A DNA stretch of 5,413 bases, from NCBI GenBank assembly GCA_903879875.1, contig CAIRNC010000099.1, forward strand, positions 1-5,413, written 5' to 3'. The notes under the pieces were generated by a model. It searched no databases. It had not been told where the DNA came from and worked only from the letters and a program-made list of their open reading frames with translations. The stretch comes from an uncultured Bacteroidota bacterium (GTDB lineage: Bacteria > Bacteroidota > Bacteroidia > Flavobacteriales > Flavobacteriaceae). This document shows positions 1 to 5,413 of this stretch, piece after piece. The translations under genes were made by a program, and so were the position numbers. Positions within the stretch are counted from its first letter, which is position 1. Each line of letters starts with the position of its first letter.

Positions 1-58
1 CCATTTTTTGTATTTATATTTTTCATAATCTTTGATTTTAAGGGTTTTAAAACTCAAA

Positions 59-93
59 TAAATTCCAAGCAAAATAATATTGCTTGGAATTTA
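59..93 (+). terminator. 14-bp perfect hairpin, probable transcription terminator
   Basis: Arms 59-72 and 80-93 are perfectly complementary over 14 bp around a 7-nt loop (73-79), with a GC-containing core CCAAGC/GCTTGG and A/T-rich ends. This is the strongest secondary structure in the upstream region. It lies shortly after two + strand frames that stop at 26-28 and 33-35, so it fits the terminator of a gene whose body lies before the window. A long U-tract is missing on the + side (only TTT at the stem foot); the - side has a moderately T-rich run (TTTGAGTTTT). The direction is therefore uncertain and it may work both ways. It also insulates the sigma-factor promoter from upstream transcription. 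Confidence 0.5.
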
Positions 94-215
94 AAAACAA
101 AATAAAACAAACTTCAACCTAATTTATTCAAAAACAATTTTTTAAAATGACCTTTAAAATCAAAATACAATTTATTTGAATAGTTTTAGATATATAGAAA
201 ACAATTTACATTATA

Positions 216-250
216 TTGTCCCTACCAAAATCAAAAAAAAATTATCTTTG
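216..250 (+). promoter_or_regulatory. Bacteroidota-type promoter of the sigma/anti-sigma/receptor operon
   Basis: TATCTTTG at 243-250 is an exact match to the Bacteroidota -7 consensus TAnnTTTG used by the housekeeping sigma factor of that phylum. A TTG at 216-218 is the best -33 candidate. Its 24-nt spacing is slightly longer than the usual 17-23, so this half is weaker. The -7 box ends 22 nt before the ATG at 273, which predicts a short leader of about 15-20 nt. No Shine-Dalgarno sequence precedes the ATG, as is common in this phylum. The match implies that the sigma-factor gene can be transcribed by the primary sigma factor. Autoregulation by the encoded ECF factor cannot be judged from this window. 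Confidence 0.6.
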
Positions 251-272
251 TAGGTATAAAATTCAGAAATAA

Positions 273-788
273 ATGTCAACTGCATCATTGTCAGAAGTAT
301 GTAAAGAAAGTGTTTTTTCAACATTTTTTAAAAATCATGCAAAACCACTTCGTAATTTTTTATTGTACAAATATGGAAATGAAGACCAAGCCGAAGACAT
401 GGCACAAGAAGCCTTCATTAAATTATGGCAAAATTGCGCTTCGGTGCCATTAGAAAAAGCAAAATCTTATTTATATACGATTGCTAATAATAGTTCGCTC
501 AATCAAATAGCACATCAGAAAGTGGTTTTGAATTACGAAAATAATTTTTCGGGAATGGATAGAACCAATCAAAATCCAGAATATCTTTTGGAAGAAAAAG
601 AATTTAAAAGTAAACTTTTGAATGCCATTGAAAATCTAAATGAAACACAAAGAGTCGCTTTTTTAATGCATCGAATTGACGGAAAAAAATATAGCGAAAT
701 TGCCGAAGAATTAGCAATAAGCGTAAAAGCTGTTGAAAAACGAATACACCTTGCTTTAGTCCAACTTAGAAAAGAAATTAATATTTAA
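273..788 (+). CDS. FecI-type ECF RNA polymerase sigma factor
   Basis: This 171-aa protein has the two-domain plan and length of group 4 (ECF) sigma factors. Sigma-70 region 2 spans about residues 15-82 and contains the acidic, core-binding motif DQAEDMAQEAFIKLW at 38-52. A variable linker (about 83-110) is followed by region 4 at about 113-167, where the helix-turn-helix YSEIAEELAISVKAVEKRI (140-158) should read the -35 element. There is no region 3 or region 1.1. The protein directs RNA polymerase to target promoters when its partner anti-sigma factor is activated. It is first in an operon with a FecR-type regulator 50 nt downstream and a TonB receptor after that, which is the classic cell-surface signalling arrangement. 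The ATG at 273 is chosen because it lies just after a good promoter and leaves a complete region 2; the next Met is residue 43. It belongs to the FecI-like, Bacteroidota-expanded ECF group; target genes beyond its own operon are unknown. Confidence 0.93.
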   Translation: MSTASLSEVCKESVFSTFFKNHAKPLRNFLLYKYGNEDQAEDMAQEAFIKLWQNCASVPLEKAKSYLYTIANNSSLNQIAHQKVVLNYENNFSGMDRTNQNPEYLLEEKEFKSKLLNAIENLNETQRVAFLMHRIDGKKYSEIAEELAISVKAVEKRIHLALVQLRKEINI

Positions 789-838
789 GTAGGGGAAAAT
801 AAGTTGTACTTGTTTTATATTTAATAAGATAAAATAGC

Positions 839-1738
839 ATGGAAGAAAATTACTATTTAGCAAAATGGCTTAATGACGAAATGACCGAAAACGAGCGTGC
901 TGAATTTATGGCATCTGCCGATTTTGAACAGTTTGAAAAAATTAAAAAATACACCGCTCATCTAAAAGTAGCCGATTTTGATGAAGCCAAAGTTTTAGAA
1001 AAGGTTTTAAACCATAAAAAAGCAACTCCAAAGGTTATTCCAATGTTTGGAAATTGGATGTTGAAATATGCTGCTATTTTGGTCATAGCACTATCAGCAT
1101 TTTTTTTGACACAAAATTTGGTTTCTGAAACACAATATGCTGAGAATGGCAAAAAAACAACCTTTTCATTACCTGATGCATCTGAAGTAGTTTTGAACTC
1201 AGGTTCAGAAATTAAATATAAAAAATGGAATTGGAACAGCAATAGAAACCTTGAATTAAAAGGAGAAGCTTATTTTAAAGTTGCTAAAGGCAAACGATTT
1301 GAAGTAACAACCGATTTAGGTAAAGTAGCGGTTTTAGGTACTCAATTTGATGTAAAAGCTAGAGAAAGTCGTTTTGATGTCACTTGTTTTGAAGGAAGAG
1401 TTAAAGTGAATTACAATGCGAAAGAAATTATTTTAACCAAAGGTCAAAGTGTTAGTTTTGAAAATGGAATTCAAACCGATTTGCATTTAGAAAATTTGCA
1501 ACCGGAATGGTTAAACAATGAAATTGCTTTTAACAAAGCTAAATTAAATGCAATTGTAGCGGAAATTCAAAGACAATACAATGTGACTATTACTATAAAA
1601 TCAAATTATTCAGATGAATTATTTACTGGAAAGTTACCAACAAATAATATTGATATTGCTTTGCAAATCATAGCAAAAACTTATCATTTAGTACCAAAAA
1701 AAATAACTTCAAACCAAATAATTTTCGAGGGAAAATAA
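839..1738 (+). CDS. FecR-type transmembrane anti-sigma factor with C-terminal DUF4974 domain
   Basis: This 299-aa protein has the typical length and order for Bacteroidota FecR proteins. A cytoplasmic N-terminal segment (about 1-70, including LAKWLNDEMTENERAEF at 7-23) should bind the sigma factor encoded just upstream. One transmembrane helix follows at about 74-93 (MLKYAAILVIALSAFFL). The periplasmic FecR domain covers about 101-192, with the family motifs LPDASEVVLNSGSEIKY (111-127), GEAYFKV (142-148), VLGTQFDVKA (165-174) and FEGRVKV (184-190). A DUF4974-type domain fills about 228-297. In characterised relatives the periplasmic C-terminus contacts the signalling domain of the receptor, and intramembrane proteolysis then frees the N-terminal part. 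The Gly167-Thr168 pair matches the position where some Pseudomonas relatives self-cleave. The protein may act as a pure anti-sigma factor or, like E. coli FecR, as an activator; the sequence does not decide. Confidence 0.93.
   Translation: MEENYYLAKWLNDEMTENERAEFMASADFEQFEKIKKYTAHLKVADFDEAKVLEKVLNHKKATPKVIPMFGNWMLKYAAILVIALSAFFLTQNLVSETQYAENGKKTTFSLPDASEVVLNSGSEIKYKKWNWNSNRNLELKGEAYFKVAKGKRFEVTTDLGKVAVLGTQFDVKARESRFDVTCFEGRVKVNYNAKEIILTKGQSVSFENGIQTDLHLENLQPEWLNNEIAFNKAKLNAIVAEIQRQYNVTITIKSNYSDELFTGKLPTNNIDIALQIIAKTYHLVPKKITSNQIIFEGK
1727..1731 (+). promoter_or_regulatory. Shine-Dalgarno-like GAGGG before the receptor start
   Basis: GAGGG lies 7 nt before the ATG at 1739, inside the last codons of fecR. 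GAGG matches the core complementary to the 16S rRNA 3' end, and the spacing is right. SD sequences are rare in this phylum and no other gene here has one, so it may be chance. The fecR stop codon TAA (1736-1738) directly abuts the ATG (1739-1741), so translational coupling is likely either way. Confidence 0.35.
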
Positions 1739-4279
1739 ATGTTTTTTAAACGTTTTATTATTTTATTCTTTTGCTTTGCTTTTGCCTTGAGTAGTTTTGC
1801 TCAGGATAATAGCAAAGCAATTGCTTTAATAACTATTTTGCAAACAATTGAAAAACAACATCATGTTACGTTTAATTATATTGACACTGAAATTTTAATT
1901 TTCAATATTCAGCCACCAAAAAGAGGATTGACTTTGAATGAAAAATTGAACTATCTACACGAACAAACCCAACTAATATTTGAAAATATTGATAATAAAT
2001 TCATCATTGTTTCTAATAATAAATCCGATACAAACTCTATTTGCGGTTATATTTATGATAAAGACAATGCGATTCCTTTAGAAAATGCAAACATTGAATT
2101 TGAAAATTTAAAAGGGACAAAAACCAATAAAAAAGGTTTTTTTGAATTTAAAAATACGAGTTCTAAATCATTTGTTATAAGTCATGTAGGGTATATTTCA
2201 AAAAAAGTAGCAATAAGCGATTTGATTTCTAAAAATTGTCCTAAAATTTTTATGGAATCCGAAGTTTTAGAATTAGAAGTAGTTCAAGCCAATAGAATAT
2301 TAACTTCAGGAATTTCTAAAAAAATAGACGGCGTATTTGAAATTAAACCTAAGAAATTCGGACTTTTACCCGGTTTGATTGAACCCGATGTTTTGCAAAC
2401 GATGCAACAAATCCCTGGAATTAATAGTGCAGATGAAAGTGTTTCGAGTATCAATGTTAGAGGCGGCACACACGACCAAAATCTGTTTTTATGGAATGGA
2501 ATTAGAATGTACCAAACGGGACATTTTTTTGGGTTAATTTCTGTTTTTAATCCAAATTTGGCACATACAATTTCAATATCTAAAAACGGAAGTTCTGCAT
2601 TTTATGGTGAAAGTGTTTCAAGTGTTGTGGCTATTTCGTCCAATCAAAATAACAATGATAAGAATAGTTTTGGTGCAGGAATTAACATGATTAATGCAGA
2701 CATTTATGCTAAATTAAAAGTAAATAAAAAAGGATTTGTTGAAATTTCAGGTAGACGTTCTATTAACGATTTAATTGAACTTCCAACGTACAAAGAATAT
2801 TTTAATAGAGCTTTTCAAAATACTACAATAACTAATTTTAGTAACAATCAAATTGTGGATTACAATCACGATGAAAAATTTAATTTTTATGATGTATCTA
2901 TAAAATATGATCAAAAAATTGGAGCAAAAGATCGTTTTATTTTCGATTTAATCACTATAAATGACCAATTAAAAGTAGATCATTCGGCAATAACTTCAAA
3001 TGCAATGTTAGTTGGTAGCAATATTATTTATCAAAAAAATTATGGTGGAAATTTTTCTTGGTCGCATCAGTGGAATTCCAAAAACAGTAGCCAAATAAGT
3101 TCCTATAGTTCGTCTTATGAACTTGATGCCGAGGATGCTAATTCACAAAGCAATCAAAACTCGAAGCAAGAAAATTTAGTTTTAGATAATGGAATTAAAT
3201 TAGAAAATCATCATAAATTGAATTCGAAATTTACCTTTAGTAACGGTTACCAATTCAATGAAATAGGGGTAACGACTTTAGACGAAATCAATAGTCCTCA
3301 ATTTTACAAATTAAAAAAAGATGTATTGCAAACGCATGCAATCATTTTGGAGTTGAAATGCAATGATACCATTTCAAAAATAAATTTCAATATTGGTTTG
3401 CGTTCCAATTACACTACTCAATTTAATAAGTATCTTTTAGAACCAAGATTGCAATTCAATTATGGGATTTCTAAAAGCTTAAATTTCGGCATTTTAGGGG
3501 AATTTAAAAGTCAAAATTGTATGCAAATAATTGATTTACAAAAAGATTATTTTGGGGTTGAAAAAAGACGTTGGCAACTGGCAGACGACGCTTCAAATCC
3601 AATACAAAAGAGCAAACAAATAGCCTTTAATTTAACGTATTCCAAAAAGGATTGGTTGTTTAGTTTTGAAAATTTTTACAAAACAGTTGATGGAATAAGC
3701 AGTTCAAGTCAAGGATTTCAAAATCAATTAGAGTTTGTGAAAACAAATGGATCTTATACCGTTTCGGGTGCTGAAATGCTTCTTCAAAAACGAATAAATC
3801 ACTTTGTTACCTGGCTCAGTTATTCCTATAATAACAATAAGTATAATTTTCCAACCATTGTACAAAATACCTTTTCAAATAATTTTGAAATTACTCATGT
3901 GGTAAGTTGGGCGGGAATTTACGAATATAAAAAGCTGAAAATTGCTTTAGGTTCCAAATGGTATTCCGGCCGACCAGAAACTACACCAAGTAGTAATCTA
4001 GTCAACACTAGCAATGCAAGCAATCCAACAATTGATTATAATTTGCCAAACAACAAAAATTTAGATAACTTTTTTCAAGTGAATTTGTCAACAACCTATA
4101 GCTGGACATCTGAAAAGGGTTTGGTCTTTAAGCTGGGCGTTTCGGTATTAAATCTATTCAACAAACAAAACGAACTTAGCGAATATTACCGAATTAATGC
4201 CGCAAATAATTCTATTGAAGATGTCAAAACATACTCACTTCAACGAACTCCAAACGTGAGTCTTAGAGTTAGTTTTTAA
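1739..4279 (+). CDS. TonB-dependent outer-membrane receptor/transducer (STN-like, carboxypeptidase-regulatory-like, plug, barrel)
   Basis: This 846-aa protein starts with a signal peptide (1-22: Lys/Arg, a Phe/Ile/Leu core, then SSFAQ). Residues 27-92 look like an STN signalling domain, which marks transducers rather than plain transporters. A carboxypeptidase-regulatory-like beta domain follows at about 101-172 (ICGYIYDKDNAIPLENANI, 101-119). LELEVVQANR (177-186) is at the position of a TonB box. The plug spans about 210-305 with the conserved stretch INVRGGTHDQNLFLWNGI (238-255) and SVFNPN (268-273). The rest is a 22-strand-type beta barrel ending in VSLRVSF, a normal outer-membrane C-terminus with final Phe. 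The protein should bind a ligand outside, import it with TonB-ExbBD energy, and signal to FecR. The substrate is not identifiable. The plug is not SusC-like, no SusD gene follows, and the next gene is convergent. Iron chelates, heme, vitamins or glycans are all possible. Confidence 0.9.
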   Translation: MFFKRFIILFFCFAFALSSFAQDNSKAIALITILQTIEKQHHVTFNYIDTEILIFNIQPPKRGLTLNEKLNYLHEQTQLIFENIDNKFIIVSNNKSDTNSICGYIYDKDNAIPLENANIEFENLKGTKTNKKGFFEFKNTSSKSFVISHVGYISKKVAISDLISKNCPKIFMESEVLELEVVQANRILTSGISKKIDGVFEIKPKKFGLLPGLIEPDVLQTMQQIPGINSADESVSSINVRGGTHDQNLFLWNGIRMYQTGHFFGLISVFNPNLAHTISISKNGSSAFYGESVSSVVAISSNQNNNDKNSFGAGINMINADIYAKLKVNKKGFVEISGRRSINDLIELPTYKEYFNRAFQNTTITNFSNNQIVDYNHDEKFNFYDVSIKYDQKIGAKDRFIFDLITINDQLKVDHSAITSNAMLVGSNIIYQKNYGGNFSWSHQWNSKNSSQISSYSSSYELDAEDANSQSNQNSKQENLVLDNGIKLENHHKLNSKFTFSNGYQFNEIGVTTLDEINSPQFYKLKKDVLQTHAIILELKCNDTISKINFNIGLRSNYTTQFNKYLLEPRLQFNYGISKSLNFGILGEFKSQNCMQIIDLQKDYFGVEKRRWQLADDASNPIQKSKQIAFNLTYSKKDWLFSFENFYKTVDGISSSSQGFQNQLEFVKTNGSYTVSGAEMLLQKRINHFVTWLSYSYNNNKYNFPTIVQNTFSNNFEITHVVSWAGIYEYKKLKIALGSKWYSGRPETTPSSNLVNTSNASNPTIDYNLPNNKNLDNFFQVNLSTTYSWTSEKGLVFKLGVSVLNLFNKQNELSEYYRINAANNSIEDVKTYSLQRTPNVSLRVSF

Positions 4280-4283
4280 AATT

Positions 4284-4359
4284 GTTGCGTTGCAAACCCT
4301 CCGTTTTCGATTTCAAAAGAAAGTAGGTACTCGTTGCAAACGAGCACCAGAGGGGGGTT
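4284..4359. repeat. REP-like structured intergenic element
   Basis: The gap between the two convergent genes is GC-richer than its surroundings and highly structured. The core is an imperfect palindrome at 4326-4348 with 10-nt arms (GGTACTCGTT / AACGAGCACC), paired at 9 of 10 positions with one A-C mismatch and a GCA loop. GTAG at 4323-4326 sits at its 5' foot, which is the layout of REP sequences mobilised by RAYT (IS200-like tyrosine) transposases. The 10-mer CGTTGCAAAC occurs at 4288-4297 and again at 4332-4341. An outer stem pairs 4295-4302 with 4352-4359 over 8 bp, one being a G-U pair. I recall similar sequences scattered in Flavobacterium genomes but cannot verify that here. No transposase gene is in the window. 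Confidence 0.5.
4326..4348 (-). terminator. Possible terminator of the minus-strand membrane-protein gene
   Basis: Read on the - strand, the palindrome begins 23 nt after the stop codon at 4374-4372 and is followed by a pyrimidine-rich run (TACTTTCTTTT). That resembles an intrinsic terminator. On the + strand the same hairpin is followed by a G-run instead, so it is a poor intrinsic terminator for the receptor gene, although it may still block read-through. The same bases form the core of the REP-like element. Confidence 0.35.
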
Positions 4360-4371
4360 AAGGCGACGTTC

Positions 4372-5055
4372 TTATTTCATATACGAGTCAATTACATCTT
4401 GACTAATTTTATTTAACCCACCTTCTTCTTTTACCATTGCAATAAGTAAGAGTAAAGCCTTGGTAAAAAATATAATTGTCAATATTAAACTCATCCAAAA
4501 TTTCATTCCAATATTATTTTCTTGTAAATATATTTGCGTCAAAATGTAGATAGAATAAACTAGTGGTAAATATTGAAAAATTATTATTGATGGCGCTGTT
4601 AAAAGCTCAATTAAAAATTTTAATAAATTCTTTTTACCGCTAATTAAAATCATTTCTGTATTAATTGCCAAATGTGTAATTAGAAAATAATCAATGTCTA
4701 ATTCGCTTATCGTTTTATATTTTGATTTGATAATATTTGAAAATAAAATACTCAAATATTTTCTCAAAATTATTTGATTAAATAGTGTATATGTATAATA
4801 AGAAATTAGAACTGGCATTGCCAATAAAACTAATTGCAATTGCCCTATTTCTGTTGAAAAGAAACTTATTTTACTTATAATTTTTAGATTGATTAATTCA
4901 GAAACTGTAATGAGTGATAGTAAAACTGTAAAACATTTACCAATTCTTACTTCAGCTTCTAAAATATTTTCACGAATTATATTCAGTTGACTGAATAAAA
5001 ATTCTTTATTTTCATCTTCTTTTAATGCTAATTGTATTTTTTCGTGAAGTTTCAT
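4372..5055 (-). CDS. Hypothetical four-helix membrane protein
   Basis: I do not recognise the family of this 227-aa protein. The N-terminal 40 residues are charged and amphipathic (MKLHEKIQLALKEDENKEF), with no signal peptide. Four hydrophobic segments follow at about 41-60, 73-97, 155-177 and 186-208. They form two hairpins separated by a polar region of about 55 residues (98-152) with several Lys, Asp and Glu. The C-terminus is a short polar tail ending DSYMK. No catalytic motif, Cys cluster or nucleotide-binding loop is visible. An even number of helices would put both ends on the same side, probably cytoplasmic. The gene is convergent to the receptor gene and so is not part of its operon. 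Its coding is even more AT-rich and Ile/Leu-heavy than its neighbours, which may hint at transfer or simply reflect membrane composition. The ATG at 5055 is the first of a long open frame. Confidence 0.72.
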   Translation of the reverse strand: MKLHEKIQLALKEDENKEFLFSQLNIIRENILEAEVRIGKCFTVLLSLITVSELINLKIISKISFFSTEIGQLQLVLLAMPVLISYYTYTLFNQIILRKYLSILFSNIIKSKYKTISELDIDYFLITHLAINTEMILISGKKNLLKFLIELLTAPSIIIFQYLPLVYSIYILTQIYLQENNIGMKFWMSLILTIIFFTKALLLLIAMVKEEGGLNKISQDVIDSYMK

Positions 5056-5234
5056 ATTGGAGTTTTAAATTACAGTTGTTGTGGAATGTTGTCTAACAAG
5101 TAAATAGGAGAATCAAATCTTCGTATATTAACCCAAAAAAGGGTCTTTAGCCTAAGATTTATTTCGCTTTATTTCATCCCCCCAAATATATAAAATATTC
5201 CCACTCCATAGAACAAACCTACAACCTAAAACCC

Positions 5235-5413
5235 CTATCCTATCTTATGAATTTCTTTAAAAACCTGCAATTGTGTTTCTAGGTTTTCGAGTTGTTTTTG
5301 TTTTTCGGCAAGGGCTATTTTCAAGGCTTTTTCGGCTTTGGTTTCATAAGCAATGTCGAGTCGCTCGCCCAGTTCCATCAAAAAATTGTGTTGCACGGCT
5401 TGACTGATGCGCC
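5235..5413 (-). CDS. C-terminal end of an unidentified coiled-coil protein (partial)
   Basis: On the - strand an open frame enters from the window edge (first full codon at 5411-5409) and ends with TAG at 5237-5235, giving 58 residues. The product is charged and helical, with heptad-like spacing of Leu/Ile (AEKALKIALAEKQKQLENLE at 26-45) and an end of FKEIHKIG. This fits the coiled-coil tail of a larger protein. The start lies outside the window. The stretch is clearly GC-richer than the membrane-protein gene next to it, with frequent GCC, CTC and GAC codons, which supports real coding and a different history. I cannot assign a family. The other two minus-strand frames are closed by stops. 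Confidence 0.6.
   Translation of the reverse strand, partial: RISQAVQHNFLMELGERLDIAYETKAEKALKIALAEKQKQLENLETQLQVFKEIHKIG

Noticed and set aside
1..26. Possible start of a minus-strand gene (ATG at 26-24, MKNINTKN...)
   Set aside because: Only eight codons are visible, and the composition is plain AT-rich. The hairpin at 59-93 fits better with the end of a plus-strand gene, so neither can be called.
958..1242. Open frame of 94 codons antisense to fecR
   Set aside because: It lies wholly inside a well-supported gene, and its product has no recognisable domain or sensible composition.
2284..2469. Open frame of 61 codons antisense to the receptor plug region
   Set aside because: It overlaps conserved plug coding on the other strand and has no independent support.
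273..4279. SusCD-type polysaccharide utilisation locus
   Set aside because: The plug lacks SusC signatures, no SusD gene follows, and no glycan-active enzyme is present.
5114..5136. Promoter for the membrane-protein gene (minus strand AAGATTTG)
   Set aside because: The -7 box has one mismatch, and the nearest TTG upstream is only about 12 nt away, too close for a -33 element.
5131..5144. ACCC-AAAAAA-GGGT hairpin downstream of the partial gene
   Set aside because: The stem has only 4 bp, with the T-run in the loop on the minus strand, so it is not a convincing terminator.
5217..5245. Repeated CCTA units (AACCTACAACCTAAAACCCCTATCCTAT)
   Set aside because: The units are irregularly spaced and partly inside the end of a gene; this looks like chance, not a tandem repeat or telomere-like array.

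Overview
The window looks like chromosomal DNA from a low-GC member of the Bacteroidota, most likely Flavobacterium or a close relative. The reasons are the strongly AT-rich, Asn/Lys/Ile-rich coding, a Bacteroidota-type promoter (TAnnTTTG) before the first gene, almost no Shine-Dalgarno sequences, and gene families typical of that phylum. The genus is an inference from style, not from a marker gene.

Layout: positions 1-272 are non-coding, with a 14-bp perfect hairpin at 59-93 (probably the terminator of a gene outside the window) and a promoter at about 216-250. Positions 273-4279 hold three genes on the + strand forming one evident operon: a FecI-type ECF sigma factor (273-788), a membrane-spanning FecR-type anti-sigma factor (839-1738) and a TonB-dependent outer-membrane receptor/transducer (1739-4279). 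The receptor's start codon directly abuts the stop codon of fecR. Positions 4280-4371 hold a compact, GC-richer structured element resembling a REP sequence, lying between convergent genes. Positions 4372-5055 on the - strand encode an unrecognised four-helix membrane protein. Positions 5056-5234 show nothing I can name. Positions 5235-5413 on the - strand carry the C-terminal, coiled-coil end of a gene that runs out of the window.

The three-gene operon is a cell-surface signalling system. A ligand bound by the outer-membrane receptor would be reported by its periplasmic N-terminal STN-like domain to the periplasmic C-terminal domain of FecR. FecR then releases or activates the sigma factor in the cytoplasm. 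The plug motif places the receptor in the Bacteroidota class with an 'RGGxxDQNL...FG..SVFNP' signature, not in the SusC class, and no SusD or DUF4249 partner gene follows it. The ligand cannot be read from the sequence.

I did not find a clearly undescribed system. The items most worth a second look are the REP-like element at 4284-4359, the unknown membrane protein beside it, and the orphan state of the receptor.
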